Shown: one piece after another, positions 36,003 to 45,536 of the stretch
Layout of the letters: each line of letters begins with the position of its first letter
Position numbering within the stretch: the stretch's first letter is position 1
NCBI RefSeq assembly: GCF_034479515.1
Contig: NZ_CP140152.1
Coordinates: 992,001 to 1,056,000, forward strand
Direction of reading: 5' to 3'
Source: Duganella zoogloeoides
GTDB lineage: Bacteria > Pseudomonadota > Gammaproteobacteria > Burkholderiales > Burkholderiaceae_D
Length of the DNA stretch: 64,000 bases
The notes under the pieces: model-generated
What the model was told of the DNA's origin: nothing
Databases searched by the model: none
What the model saw: the letters and a program-made list of their open reading frames with translations, nothing else
Translations under genes and position numbers: made by a program

Positions 36003-36770
36003 CTACTCCCATTTTTTGAGGATGCGCGCCAGCTCACCGGTGCGCTCCATCTGCTCCAGCGCGCGCCGCACGCGTGCCACCACCGCCGCATCGACATGCT
36101 TGCCGATGGCGATATAGGTGGGGTTCTCGTACATCACGTGCGGCAGCACCTTGACCTTGCCGGTCATGCCGGTGCGTGCGATCAGCGTTTTGAGCCCCGG
36201 ATTACGGTGCAGGAAAACCCGGCCGCGCCGCGCGACCAGCATGTGCAGGTTGATGGCCGGATCGGTGGCGCTGGCGTTGATCTGCAGGCCGCCCAGCTGC
36301 TTCAGGTAATCCGATGTGGTGAAGCCCCGGTTGACCAGCACCACGCCGCGCTCGCCGAGCGCGCGCAGGTCGTCCCAGCTGTTGACCACCAGTTGGTCAT
36401 CCGCGCGCGCCACCAGCAGGTACTGCAACTGGACAATGACGGGATCGAGGAAGACCAGTTGCCGTTCGCGCTCCGGCGAGCGCTGGATGGCGCACGCCAG
36501 GTCGTGCTGGCGCGTGGCCACTTCCGACACGGCGCGGATCAGCGGCAGCCATTGCTGGTCGCCGGCGAACACCAGTCCTGGATCGATGCGCTCGATGGTG
36601 CGGAAGATGTCGATGCACAGGCCGATCACCCGGCCGTTGCCGCCGTCGATGAACTTCGGCTCGGTGCCGGTTTGCGCGGCCACGCGCAGCGTGACGATGT
36701 TTTGCGCCTGGCTGCCTGCCGCCAGCAGCAGGCAGCACAGGAACAACATGGCGCGCGCTGCGTGGCGCAT
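36003..36770 (-). CDS. Periplasmic solute-binding protein, family 3 type
   Basis: 255 residues with a signal peptide (LFLCCLLLAAGSQAQ) and the two-lobed SBP_bac_3 fold (GLCIDIFRTIERID, LDPVIVQLQYLLVARADDQ, RVRRALEQMERTGELARILKKW). Such proteins bind amino acids for ABC transporters or act as sensors. No permease, ATPase or kinase is next to it. The ATG at 36770 has GGAG 6 nt upstream. It follows the MOSC-ATL gene by 45 nt on the same strand, so co-transcription is possible. Confidence 0.8.
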   Translation of the reverse strand: MRHAARAMLFLCCLLLAAGSQAQNIVTLRVAAQTGTEPKFIDGGNGRVIGLCIDIFRTIERIDPGLVFAGDQQWLPLIRAVSEVATRQHDLACAIQRSPERERQLVFLDPVIVQLQYLLVARADDQLVVNSWDDLRALGERGVVLVNRGFTTSDYLKQLGGLQINASATDPAINLHMLVARRGRVFLHRNPGLKTLIARTGMTGKVKVLPHVMYENPTYIAIGKHVDAAVVARVRRALEQMERTGELARILKKWE

Positions 36771-36815
36771 GGCGTCTCCAGGCATATCGTTTATAAAGTA
36801 TCGATGGTGTTTAAA

Positions 36816-37538
36816 TCAGCCCTGCCACAGAAAGCTGTCGAGATCGACCGCAACGTCCGATGGTACACCTTCGGACGCCAGCTTGCTCGCCTGCTGCGGC
36901 AGCGCCGCCAGCAACTGTCCGCGCCCGTTGACGATGCGGTGCAGCGGCAACCCTGCGTCCAGGTGGCGTTTGATGTAGCCGGGCAGGGCGCGTATAAAAC
37001 TGTCATCGACGCCCATGGCCATGGTGATATCGCGGTAGCGCACCACGCGCCCGCGTGGCACGGTGGCGACAAAGTTGCAGAATTTTTGCTGCACCGAGTC
37101 CGGCAGCGGCGCATAGCGCCCCGGGACGAGGGTGACCGTATCCCCGGTGCGCAGCGTGCCGCCATGGGCCACCACGCCGAGGATGCCGCGCCGCTCCACC
37201 ACGGCCGCCAGGTTACCTACCAGCGGCGCGATGCGCTGGCACGGTTCGCAGTACATGGTGAGGCGGATTTCAGCATCGCCAATGACGATGGCGCTGCCGG
37301 GGCGGAAGTCTGCGGGCGCGGCGCCCGTGATCACCAGGTTTTCGTACAGCGCGCCCGGCGCCACCGCCAGCGCGTCGAGTTGCGCCGCCAGCGTGACCAG
37401 CACCTGGCGCGGGCTCAGTTTGTGGGCGTGGATGTCGCCGGCGATGCCCACGCCTGTGGTCAGCGTGATGGCGCTTTGCTCCACGACCGGCTGGTGGCGT
37501 GCGGGCTTGAGGAACAGGTGGGCGATGGTGATCGGCAT
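36816..37538 (-). CDS. MOSC domain fused to an alkyltransferase-like (ATL/MGMT) domain
   Basis: 240 residues in two domains. Residues 1-140 are a MOSC domain (TTGVGIAGDIHAHKLSPRQVL; Cys97 and Cys100 in MYCEPCQRI, the conserved cysteine region of YiiM-like molybdenum-cofactor proteins). Residues ~148-240 match the DNA-binding domain of O6-alkylguanine methyltransferases: VPRGRVVRYRDITMAMG, LPLHRIVNGRGQL, KLASEGV, VDLDSFLW. The active-site PCHRV is PLHRI, so the acceptor Cys is Leu199, as in ATL proteins (which bind but do not repair). Both parents are linked to modified nucleobases, so a joint role is plausible but unproven. The start ATG 37538 lacks a strong Shine-Dalgarno. Confidence 0.82.
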   Translation of the reverse strand: MPITIAHLFLKPARHQPVVEQSAITLTTGVGIAGDIHAHKLSPRQVLVTLAAQLDALAVAPGALYENLVITGAAPADFRPGSAIVIGDAEIRLTMYCEPCQRIAPLVGNLAAVVERRGILGVVAHGGTLRTGDTVTLVPGRYAPLPDSVQQKFCNFVATVPRGRVVRYRDITMAMGVDDSFIRALPGYIKRHLDAGLPLHRIVNGRGQLLAALPQQASKLASEGVPSDVAVDLDSFLWQG

Positions 37539-37556
37539 GTGAAGTTTTCGCGGATA

Positions 37557-37591
37557 CAAAAAAAGGTTACGCGCATGAAGCGGGTAACCTT
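37557..37591 (-). terminator. Terminator of tRNA-Lys
   Basis: An 8-bp stem (37563-37570 with 37584-37591) followed on the minus strand by a run of T residues. It begins 36 nt past the tRNA 3' end. Confidence 0.85.
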
Positions 37592-37626
37592 GATCCGGTG
37601 TTGCTTGTCTTGCTGCTTGAATTCGG

Positions 37627-37702
37627 TGGTAGGCCGTGCGGGATTCGAACCTGCGACCAACGGATTAAAAGTCCGCTGCTCTACCAGCTGAGCTAACGAC
37701 CC
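37627..37702 (-). tRNA. tRNA-Lys (anticodon UUU)
   Basis: 76 nt with encoded CCA. Acceptor stem GGGTCGT/ACGGCCT, D-loop AGCTCAGCTGGTAGAG, anticodon loop CTTTTAA, T-loop GGTTCGAATCC. All four arms fold. It is a single tRNA with its own promoter and terminator. Confidence 0.98.
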
Positions 37703-37716
37703 CCGAAAGAGGCCGT

Positions 37717-37745
37717 ATTATATACAGCTCCCCAGCTGGTGCCAA
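37717..37745 (-). promoter_or_regulatory. Strong promoter of tRNA-Lys
   Basis: On the minus strand TTGGCA (37745-37740), a 17-nt spacer and a consensus TATAAT (37722-37717). The predicted start is about 8 nt before the mature 5' end, followed by a GC-rich stretch typical of stable-RNA promoters. Confidence 0.85.
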
Positions 37746-37753
37746 GGGTTATT

Positions 37754-39544
<1,791 letters not shown>

Positions 39545-39608
39545 GCGAAGCTCCCACTGTCTCGGCGCCGGACCGTTCCGGCGCCGCTGCTGCTTGTTGC
39601 TTGTTGCG

Positions 39609-40394
39609 CTACTTGGTCAGGCTGGCCGCAATGCCCTTGACCCACGACTTGGCCGGCAGCTTGGTGTCGGCCAGGATCTGCGCGGCGCGCGCGGTGAGCG
39701 CCTCGAGGTCGATGGCGCGCTGGCGCTTGAAGGCGATCGCCACGACGTTGCCATCATGGACCTCCGGCAGGCAAATCACTTGCGCGAACGCGAACTTGAT
39801 GGCCTTGATGTTGCGCGCATAGCTCGGATGGTCGCCGAACAGGTTCACCGTCATGATGCCATCATCGGTCAGGCAGCGGTTGCACGCCTGGTAGAACTCG
39901 GCGCTGTCGAGCACCGGGCCGCGCGCGGTGGCGTCGTACAGGTCCACTTGCAGGGCGTCGATGGTGCCGGCGTTGGCCTCGTCGTTGACGAAATCGAGCG
40001 CATCCATTTCCAGCACGCGCAAGCGGGCGTCGTTCGGCGGCAGCTTGAACATCGACTCGCAAATGGCGATCACCGATGGATTGAGTTCCACCGCCGTAAT
40101 CGTCGCATCCGGGAAAGTGGTATAGCTGAACTTGGTAAGGGTGGCCGTACCGAGGCCCAGTTGGGCCAGGTGGCGCGGCTGTTCCTGCCACAGCATGGCA
40201 GCCATCATCTGCTGCGCGTATTCGAGTTCGGGCCAGTTCGGCTTGCGGATACGCATCGCGCCTTGCACCCATTCCGTGCCGAAATGCAGATAACGCACGC
40301 CATCCTGCTCGGACAGCGTGACCGGCGCAAACTTGGGCTTGCGTGCCGGGCGGGAGGATTCTTCTTTTTCGATGGATTTACGTTTGATCAGCAT
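39609..40394 (-). CDS. Spermidine-synthase-like (PABS-fold) methyltransferase-type protein
   Basis: 261 residues with the polyamine-synthase Rossmann fold: QLGLGTATLTKF, ITAVELNPSVIAI with the acidic residue that binds the nucleoside, LEMDALDFV, and QVDLYDATARGP. It is smaller than SpeE and lacks the complete gate-keeping loop, and no speD gene is adjacent, so spermidine synthesis is not certain. The ATG at 40394 (MLIKRKSIEKEE) is preferred over upstream in-frame starts. It lies 64 nt upstream of the GspE-like gene on the same strand. Confidence 0.75.
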   Translation of the reverse strand: MLIKRKSIEKEESSRPARKPKFAPVTLSEQDGVRYLHFGTEWVQGAMRIRKPNWPELEYAQQMMAAMLWQEQPRHLAQLGLGTATLTKFSYTTFPDATITAVELNPSVIAICESMFKLPPNDARLRVLEMDALDFVNDEANAGTIDALQVDLYDATARGPVLDSAEFYQACNRCLTDDGIMTVNLFGDHPSYARNIKAIKFAFAQVICLPEVHDGNVVAIAFKRQRAIDLEALTARAAQILADTKLPAKSWVKGIAASLTK

Positions 40395-40463
40395 TGGGCA
40401 GGTTGAAGGCGGGAATGAACCGGCATTATCCCGCGTGGGCAAGGCCAGCGGCAAGCCGTAAAC

Positions 40464-40494
40464 GATAATGCCGGCCTCGCGGGCCGGCATTATC
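40464..40494. terminator. Hairpin downstream of the glycine-zipper gene
   Basis: A 13-bp perfect stem (40464-40476 with 40482-40494) and 5-nt loop. It has no T-run on either strand, so it may be a pause or mRNA-end stabiliser rather than a classical terminator. Confidence 0.5.
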
Positions 40495-40522
40495 TCAGCA
40501 TCGAACAACGCTTGGTGAACGA

Positions 40523-41047
40523 TTAGCGCTGCATCGGCTCGATCGCCACGCGCAGGCGCAGGCGTTCGCCGGGATCGTACGACATGACGTCGGTATAGTT
40601 GCGGCCGCGATACTCGTAGGTGACCTGGTAGCCGGAAGTGCGCGATTCCCAATGATCGACCGTGCGGCACTGCTTGACTTGCTGTTCCTGGTAGCCACCG
40701 CTGTTGGGGACGTTCGAGTTCTCGGTACGGTCGCCGATCACGGCGCCAGCGATGGCGCCAGCAGCAGTGGCTGCCGAGCGGCCGCTGCCGCCGCCCACCT
40801 GGTTACCGGCCAGGCCGCCGATCAGGCCGCCAATGATGGCGCCGCCGACGCCGCGCTGTGGTGGCGGTTGCTGAACTTGCACATATTCGGTACGGCATTC
40901 CTGGCGCGGACGGTTGATTTGCTCGACCTGCGGCGTTACGCGCACCACGCGGCCGTAATCTTCGAAATCGGCAGCGCTGGCAACTTGTGCGAACGGCAGG
41001 GCGCTGACGCAAAGGGCTGCCGCGATCAATTTGGTGTGCAGGCTCAT
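40523..41047 (-). CDS. Exported glycine-zipper (2TM) protein
   Basis: 174 residues. A signal peptide (ending VASA) precedes a Gln/Arg-rich stretch, then a glycine-zipper hairpin GVGGAIIGGLIGGLAGNQVG / AAGAIAGAVIGDRTE, and a C-terminal beta-rich region with QCRTVDHWESRTSGYQVTYEY. Relatives are SlyB/RcsF-associated and OmpA-like outer-membrane proteins; it probably sits in the outer membrane. Exact role unknown. A GAGGT site precedes the ATG. Confidence 0.85.
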   Translation of the reverse strand: MSLHTKLIAAALCVSALPFAQVASAADFEDYGRVVRVTPQVEQINRPRQECRTEYVQVQQPPPQRGVGGAIIGGLIGGLAGNQVGGGSGRSAATAAGAIAGAVIGDRTENSNVPNSGGYQEQQVKQCRTVDHWESRTSGYQVTYEYRGRNYTDVMSYDPGERLRLRVAIEPMQR

Positions 41048-41465
41048 GTTTGATACCTCGTGTTGTTTGACTGTCGGGGGTGCGTGTCAGGTAGTCTGAG
41101 ACGCGTGATTGTATGGTAGTCCGGTTGGCGCTTCAGGGCCAGTGGTCAACTGGTATCTGTGGCAACAAATTGTAACAGCGGGACAGAAACACCGCTGCAG
41201 GGGAATGGGCCGGGAATGTGCTCATTTCGTCTTAAAACCCCGTCAGAATGTTCCAGTTTTAACAAATATTGCGCAACGAATCAACTTCGTGTTGATCTGG
41301 GAGGAACAACACGTTACCCTAATAAGCGTATGGGATTCAAAAACATGCTGAATCGACCACGGTTGGCACCGACCTGCCGGCCGTGTTAAGTGGACAGGTG
41401 CTCAAATTATTTATTCATTAATTCACAAGATAGGCACTCTCGACAACAAAGTGGACACACCGTAC
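41048..41465. other. Intergenic region without a recognised gene (418 nt)
   Basis: It holds the promoter of the minus-strand glycine-zipper gene and the leader of the barstar-like gene. Short ORFs of 76-80 codons occur on the plus strand but have no recognisable domain or ribosome site. The part from about 41398 to 41430 is AT-rich and may be the barstar promoter. I see no RNA gene. Confidence 0.5.
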
Positions 41466-41888
41466 ATGCCTGGTCAGATCGAGGGAAACGAGACATTGTT
41501 GATGACCGTGCCGGCCAACCTGGTGCAGTCGATCCGCGCCTTCCGCGTGGTCGAATTGCAGGAGGAAGCGGCGCGCCTCGGCCATCACTTCCTGTATGCG
41601 CACCCGCTCGCCGGTGCCACCAAGCAGCAGGTGCTGGGCCTGATCGCCGAATCGTTCCAGTTTCCCAAGGGCATAGGCAAGAATTTCGACGGTCTGCGCG
41701 AAACGCTGACCACCACCATGGCCGCTGCCGGCCACCAGGAAGGTTTCCTGGTCGTGCTTGAACAATTGCCGAATGCCCAGAAATTTGACAAGGAAGCACG
41801 GGAAACCCTGCTTGACGTCTTCCGCGATGCTGCCGATTATTGGGCCGAAAAGCAGGTCCCGTTCCGCGTGTTCTACTCGTTCGAATAG
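41466..41888 (+). CDS. Barstar-family protein
   Basis: 140 residues. The barstar fold is seen in VVELQEEAARLGHHFLYAHP and in the signature SFQFPKGIGKNFDGLRETLTT, the region that inserts into the barnase active site. Barstar inhibits secreted ribonucleases; many bacteria carry lone barstar-like proteins of unknown target. No barnase-like gene is adjacent. The start is uncertain: GTG 41451, ATG 41466 and ATG 41502 are in frame and none has a clear ribosome site. Confidence 0.8.
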   Translation: MPGQIEGNETLLMTVPANLVQSIRAFRVVELQEEAARLGHHFLYAHPLAGATKQQVLGLIAESFQFPKGIGKNFDGLRETLTTTMAAAGHQEGFLVVLEQLPNAQKFDKEARETLLDVFRDAADYWAEKQVPFRVFYSFE

Positions 41889-42012
41889 GCCGCAAACCAT
41901 CCCCAGCTGCCACTGATGCGCCGGGGCTGATCCCTGCTGCGCTGCAACATAATCGTCGTCAATCGCGGCATTTTCTGGTCCGCTTGGTGTGGACAAGGTA
42001 CAATGTCGGCCT

Positions 42013-42621
42013 ATGAAAAACATCGTCATCCTTATTTCAGGTCGCGGAAGCAACATGGAAGCGATCGTGCGTGCGGCCCAGGCCGAGCGTTGGCCGGCCC
42101 GCATTGCCGCCGTGATCAGCAACCGTGCCGACGCTGGCGGGCTCGAATTTGCCGCCGCGCATGGCATCGCTACTGCCGTGGTCTCGAACAAGGATTACGT
42201 CAGCCGCGAAGCGTTCGACGCCGCCCTGCAAACCGTCATCGATGGCTACGCGCCCGACCTGGTGGTGCTGGCCGGCTTCATGCGCATCCTGACGCCGGGC
42301 TTCGTGGACCATTACGCGGGCCGCATGCTCAATATCCACCCGTCGCTGCTGCCGCTGTTCCCGGGCCTGCACACCCATGCGCAGGCGCTGGCGGCTGGCG
42401 TGACCGAACACGGCGCGACCGTGCATTTTGTCACTGCCGAGCTCGATCATGGTCCGGCCGTCGCGCAAGCGCGGGTACCGGTATTGCCCGGCGATACGCC
42501 CGACACCCTGTCGGCGCGGGTGCTGGTACAGGAACACACGCTTTACCCGCAGGCCGTGCGCGATTTCGTGGATGGCAAGCTGACGATGGCGCAAGAACAT
42601 ACCCAGGTCCTCGAACACTGA
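42013..42621 (+). CDS. purN: Phosphoribosylglycinamide formyltransferase
   Basis: Transfers formyl from 10-formyl-tetrahydrofolate to GAR in purine synthesis. 202 residues. ILISGRGSNMEAI, VISNRADAGGLEFA, LAGFMRILTPGFV, NIHPSLLPLFPGLHTH with the catalytic His, and the ELDHGPAVAQARVPV segment with the catalytic Asp are present. It starts at ATG 42013; the upstream frame is not family sequence. The RNA methyltransferase follows after 45 nt. Confidence 0.96.
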   Translation: MKNIVILISGRGSNMEAIVRAAQAERWPARIAAVISNRADAGGLEFAAAHGIATAVVSNKDYVSREAFDAALQTVIDGYAPDLVVLAGFMRILTPGFVDHYAGRMLNIHPSLLPLFPGLHTHAQALAAGVTEHGATVHFVTAELDHGPAVAQARVPVLPGDTPDTLSARVLVQEHTLYPQAVRDFVDGKLTMAQEHTQVLEH

Positions 42622-42666
42622 TCGCAGACCGCTGAAACACAGCAGAAATATTAACCAAGGATTTCC

Positions 42667-43968
42667 ATGAGATTGCCTCCAGCGATACTCGCCAACGCCG
42701 AAGAAGTGTTGCGCGAGATTTTGCGCTTTGCCGCGCCAGCCGATACCACCCTGTCGCGCTATTTCAAAGACCACCCGCGCCTGGGCGGCCGCGAACGCGG
42801 CGCCGTTGCCGAGTGCGTGTACAACGTGCTGCGCAACAAATCGTTTTATACCGATTTCTCCGAAGCAGGCGGCGGCGCCACCATGCGTCGCCTGACCCTG
42901 CTGGGTATGGCCGATGCAGTCGGTGTCGAGTCGCTCGGTGGCCTGACCGACGATGAAGTGCAGTGGGTCGAGCGCATACTGCAAATCGACCGCAAGGTGA
43001 TGCACAAGTCGAGCCGTTCGAACATGCCGAAGTGGCTGTTCGACAAGCTGGTCGCGCAAATGGGCGAAGAAGAAACTCTGTTGCTGGCTGATGGCATGAA
43101 CCAGCCGGCGCCGCTGGACCTGCGCGTGAACGCCATCAAGGCCAATCGTGACGACGTCATCGCCACCCTGGCCGAGGCGCCGATCCGCGCCACGCCAACG
43201 CCGTTCGCGCCGCTGGGCCTGCGCGTGCTGCAAAAGCCGCAGCTGCAAAACCTGCCGCTGTTCAAGGACGGCCATATCGAAGTGCAAGATGAAGGCAGCC
43301 AGATCCTGTCGGCCGTGGTTGGCGCCAAGCGCGGCGAGATGGTGGTGGACTTTTGCGCCGGCGCCGGCGGCAAGACGCTGGCACTGGGCGCCACCATGCG
43401 CAATACCGGCCGCCTGTATGCGTTCGACGTCTCCGAAAAGCGCCTGGCCAAGCTCAAGCCGCGCCTGGCGCGCAGCGGCTTGTCCAATGTCCACCCGGTG
43501 CTGATCGCGCACGAGCGCGATGCCAAGATCAAGCGCCTGGCCGGCAAGATCGACCGCGTGCTGGTCGATGCCCCGTGCTCGGGTCTCGGTACCCTGCGAC
43601 GCAATCCTGACGTCAAATGGCGCCAGCAGGAAAGCGCTGTCGCGGAAATGCAGACCAAGCAGGCAGCGATCCTGGACGGCGCCGCGCGCCTGCTCAAGGG
43701 CGGCGGTCGCCTGGTGTACGCCACCTGCAGCTTCCTCGACGAAGAGAACGACTTCATCGCCAACCAGTTCCTGGCAGCCCACCCGGACTTCGAACTGGTA
43801 CCGATGAGCAAAGTGCTGGCCGAACAGAAGATCGACCTGGAAATGGGCGACTTCCTGAAACTGCTGCCGCACAAGCACCAGACCGATGGCTTCTTTGCTG
43901 CCGTGTTCGAGCGCAAGCCGATGGCCAAGAAAGCCGCACCGGTACAGGAAGAAGCAGAAGAAGAGTAA
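42667..43968 (+). CDS. RsmB/NOP-family rRNA (cytosine-C5) methyltransferase
   Basis: 433 residues. An N-terminal NusB-like helical region is followed by a SAM-dependent methyltransferase domain: VDFCAGAGGKTLALG, YAFDVSEKRLAKL, VDAPCSGLGTLRRNPD and YATCSFLDEEND, with the two catalytic cysteines of m5C RNA methyltransferases. The probable substrate is 16S rRNA. Full length; AAGGA lies before the ATG. The C-terminus is Glu-rich. Confidence 0.92.
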   Translation: MRLPPAILANAEEVLREILRFAAPADTTLSRYFKDHPRLGGRERGAVAECVYNVLRNKSFYTDFSEAGGGATMRRLTLLGMADAVGVESLGGLTDDEVQWVERILQIDRKVMHKSSRSNMPKWLFDKLVAQMGEEETLLLADGMNQPAPLDLRVNAIKANRDDVIATLAEAPIRATPTPFAPLGLRVLQKPQLQNLPLFKDGHIEVQDEGSQILSAVVGAKRGEMVVDFCAGAGGKTLALGATMRNTGRLYAFDVSEKRLAKLKPRLARSGLSNVHPVLIAHERDAKIKRLAGKIDRVLVDAPCSGLGTLRRNPDVKWRQQESAVAEMQTKQAAILDGAARLLKGGGRLVYATCSFLDEENDFIANQFLAAHPDFELVPMSKVLAEQKIDLEMGDFLKLLPHKHQTDGFFAAVFERKPMAKKAAPVQEEAEEE

Positions 43969-43986
43969 CCGCAGTAACCAGCACGG

Positions 43987-44012
43987 CCGGGCAGGGCACA
44001 GTCCCTGTCCGG
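43987..44012. other. Hairpin between the methyltransferase and mscS-like genes
   Basis: A 10-bp stem with one G-T pair (left CCGGGCAGGG) and a 6-nt loop, without a T-run. A possible pause or processing site. Confidence 0.35.
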
Positions 44013-44041
44013 ATCATTCCCGTACGACCTAAGAATTGACG

Positions 44042-45355
44042 ATGACCCCACAACAGCCGCTCCTTAAACTGATCGACGATATCACTGGCGACTTCAAGAA
44101 TATTTTGCTGGTGTGGCAACTGGGCGCCATCGTCGCTTCCATCGTGCTGGGCTGGACCTTGGCCACCATGCTGCGCACCCGTTTCGGTCGCAACGAAAGC
44201 CAGGGCAATATGGCACGCTTCGGTGTCGAAAGTTTTGGCAGGGTGATGGGGCCGCTGGCCATCATGTGCCTGTTGTGGCTGTCGCGCCTGGTGCTGCGCC
44301 AGTACATGCCCCATACCAACCTGGTCAACGTGGCGATGCCGATCTTCGGCGCGCTGGCGGCGATCCGGTTCACCTTCTACGTGCTGCGCCGCGTGTTCGC
44401 GCGCCACCGCGAGATCAGCCCCGGCATGGTCTCGTTCGAAAAGCTGTTCCAGTTGCTGGTGTGGGCCGCCTACGTGCTCTACATCACCGGCATGTGGGAC
44501 GAGGTGTTCTATTTCCTCGACCACACGGTGCTGCCGCTCGGTAAGTACAAGGTCTCGATCGCCGATATCCTGCAAGCGGCCATCTCGGTGGTGGTGCTCC
44601 TGATGCTGGCGCTGTGGGCCGGCACCGCGCTCGAAGAATGGCTGATGAAAATGCAGGGCATGCACACCAACCTGCGGGTGGTGGTGTCGCGTACTGCGCG
44701 TGCCGTGCTGATCCTCGTTGCCGTGCTGCTGAGCTTGTCGCTGGTGGGGATCGATCTCACCGTGCTGTCGGTGTTTGGCGGCGCGCTCGGCGTCGGTCTC
44801 GGTCTCGGCCTGCAAAAGATTGCCAGCAACTACGTGTCCGGCTTCGTAATCCTGCTCGACCGCAGTCTTACCATCGGCGACATGATCACGGTGGACAAAT
44901 ACAGCGGCCGCGTTACGCAAATCAACACGCGCTACACGGTGTTGCAGGGCCTCGATGGCATGGAATCGATCGTGCCCAACGAGATGCTGGTGTCGGGCGC
45001 GGTGCAAAACTCGTCGCTGTCGAACAGCATGGTCAATATTTCCACCAAGGTGTCGGTGGCGTATGAGACCGATGTCGATATGGTGCTCAAGCTGCTTGAA
45101 GATGCGGCGCGTACCGTGCCGCGCGTGTTGCAGGACAAGGGGCCGTCGGCCACGCTGGTCGGCTTTGGCGTCGATGGACTCGACTTGCAACTGAGTTTCT
45201 GGATCAACGATCCGGAAAAAGGCCGCGGCGGCGTGACGTCCGACGTCAACCGCGCGATCTGGCGCGCGCTCAAGGATAACCACGTGCTGGTGCCGTTCCC
45301 GGCCCGCGAAATGCGCGTACCCGGCCAGCCACCCGAGCATGACACCCAGGGCTGA
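44042..45355 (+). CDS. MscS-family mechanosensitive ion channel
   Basis: 437 residues. Several N-terminal transmembrane helices precede the pore-lining MscS helix (LSVFGGALGVGLGLGLQKIASNYVSGF). The beta domain (DRSLTIGDMITVDKYSGRVTQINTRYTVL) and the alpha/beta C-terminal vestibule follow. It opens on membrane tension to release osmolytes. ATG 44042 is preferred to the TTG two codons earlier. It has more N-terminal helices than E. coli MscS (286 residues). Confidence 0.92.
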   Translation: MTPQQPLLKLIDDITGDFKNILLVWQLGAIVASIVLGWTLATMLRTRFGRNESQGNMARFGVESFGRVMGPLAIMCLLWLSRLVLRQYMPHTNLVNVAMPIFGALAAIRFTFYVLRRVFARHREISPGMVSFEKLFQLLVWAAYVLYITGMWDEVFYFLDHTVLPLGKYKVSIADILQAAISVVVLLMLALWAGTALEEWLMKMQGMHTNLRVVVSRTARAVLILVAVLLSLSLVGIDLTVLSVFGGALGVGLGLGLQKIASNYVSGFVILLDRSLTIGDMITVDKYSGRVTQINTRYTVLQGLDGMESIVPNEMLVSGAVQNSSLSNSMVNISTKVSVAYETDVDMVLKLLEDAARTVPRVLQDKGPSATLVGFGVDGLDLQLSFWINDPEKGRGGVTSDVNRAIWRALKDNHVLVPFPAREMRVPGQPPEHDTQG

Positions 45356-45496
45356 GCCAGCATTAAGCACGAGCGTGCTGAAAACTTAGGCATGGACCGC
45401 ACGGGTCTATCGTCAAAAGGTCCTCAAATCATCGTACAATGGCGTGCTGTGCATAAGACAGATTGATTTTTTGCGCCTGTTGTAAAGAGCAATATT

Positions 45497-45508
45497 GGCG
45501 GATCCGCC
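45497..45508. promoter_or_regulatory. 12-bp palindrome upstream of the desaturase gene
   Basis: GGCGGATCCGCC lies 28 nt before the desaturase ATG. It could be an operator or short hairpin; a TACAAT -10-like hexamer is at 45435-45440. No regulator is adjacent. Confidence 0.3.
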
Positions 45509-45536
45509 TGGTTGCAACATGGGCCTTTTTTGGAGA

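Noticed and set aside
37627..37702. tRNA-Lys as an integration site
   Set aside because: No integrase gene and no repeat of the tRNA 3' end nearby; neighbours are ordinary chromosomal genes.
41109..41389. Short open frames (76-80 codons) in the gap before the barstar-like gene
   Set aside because: No ribosome site, odd composition and overlapping frames; no evidence for translation.
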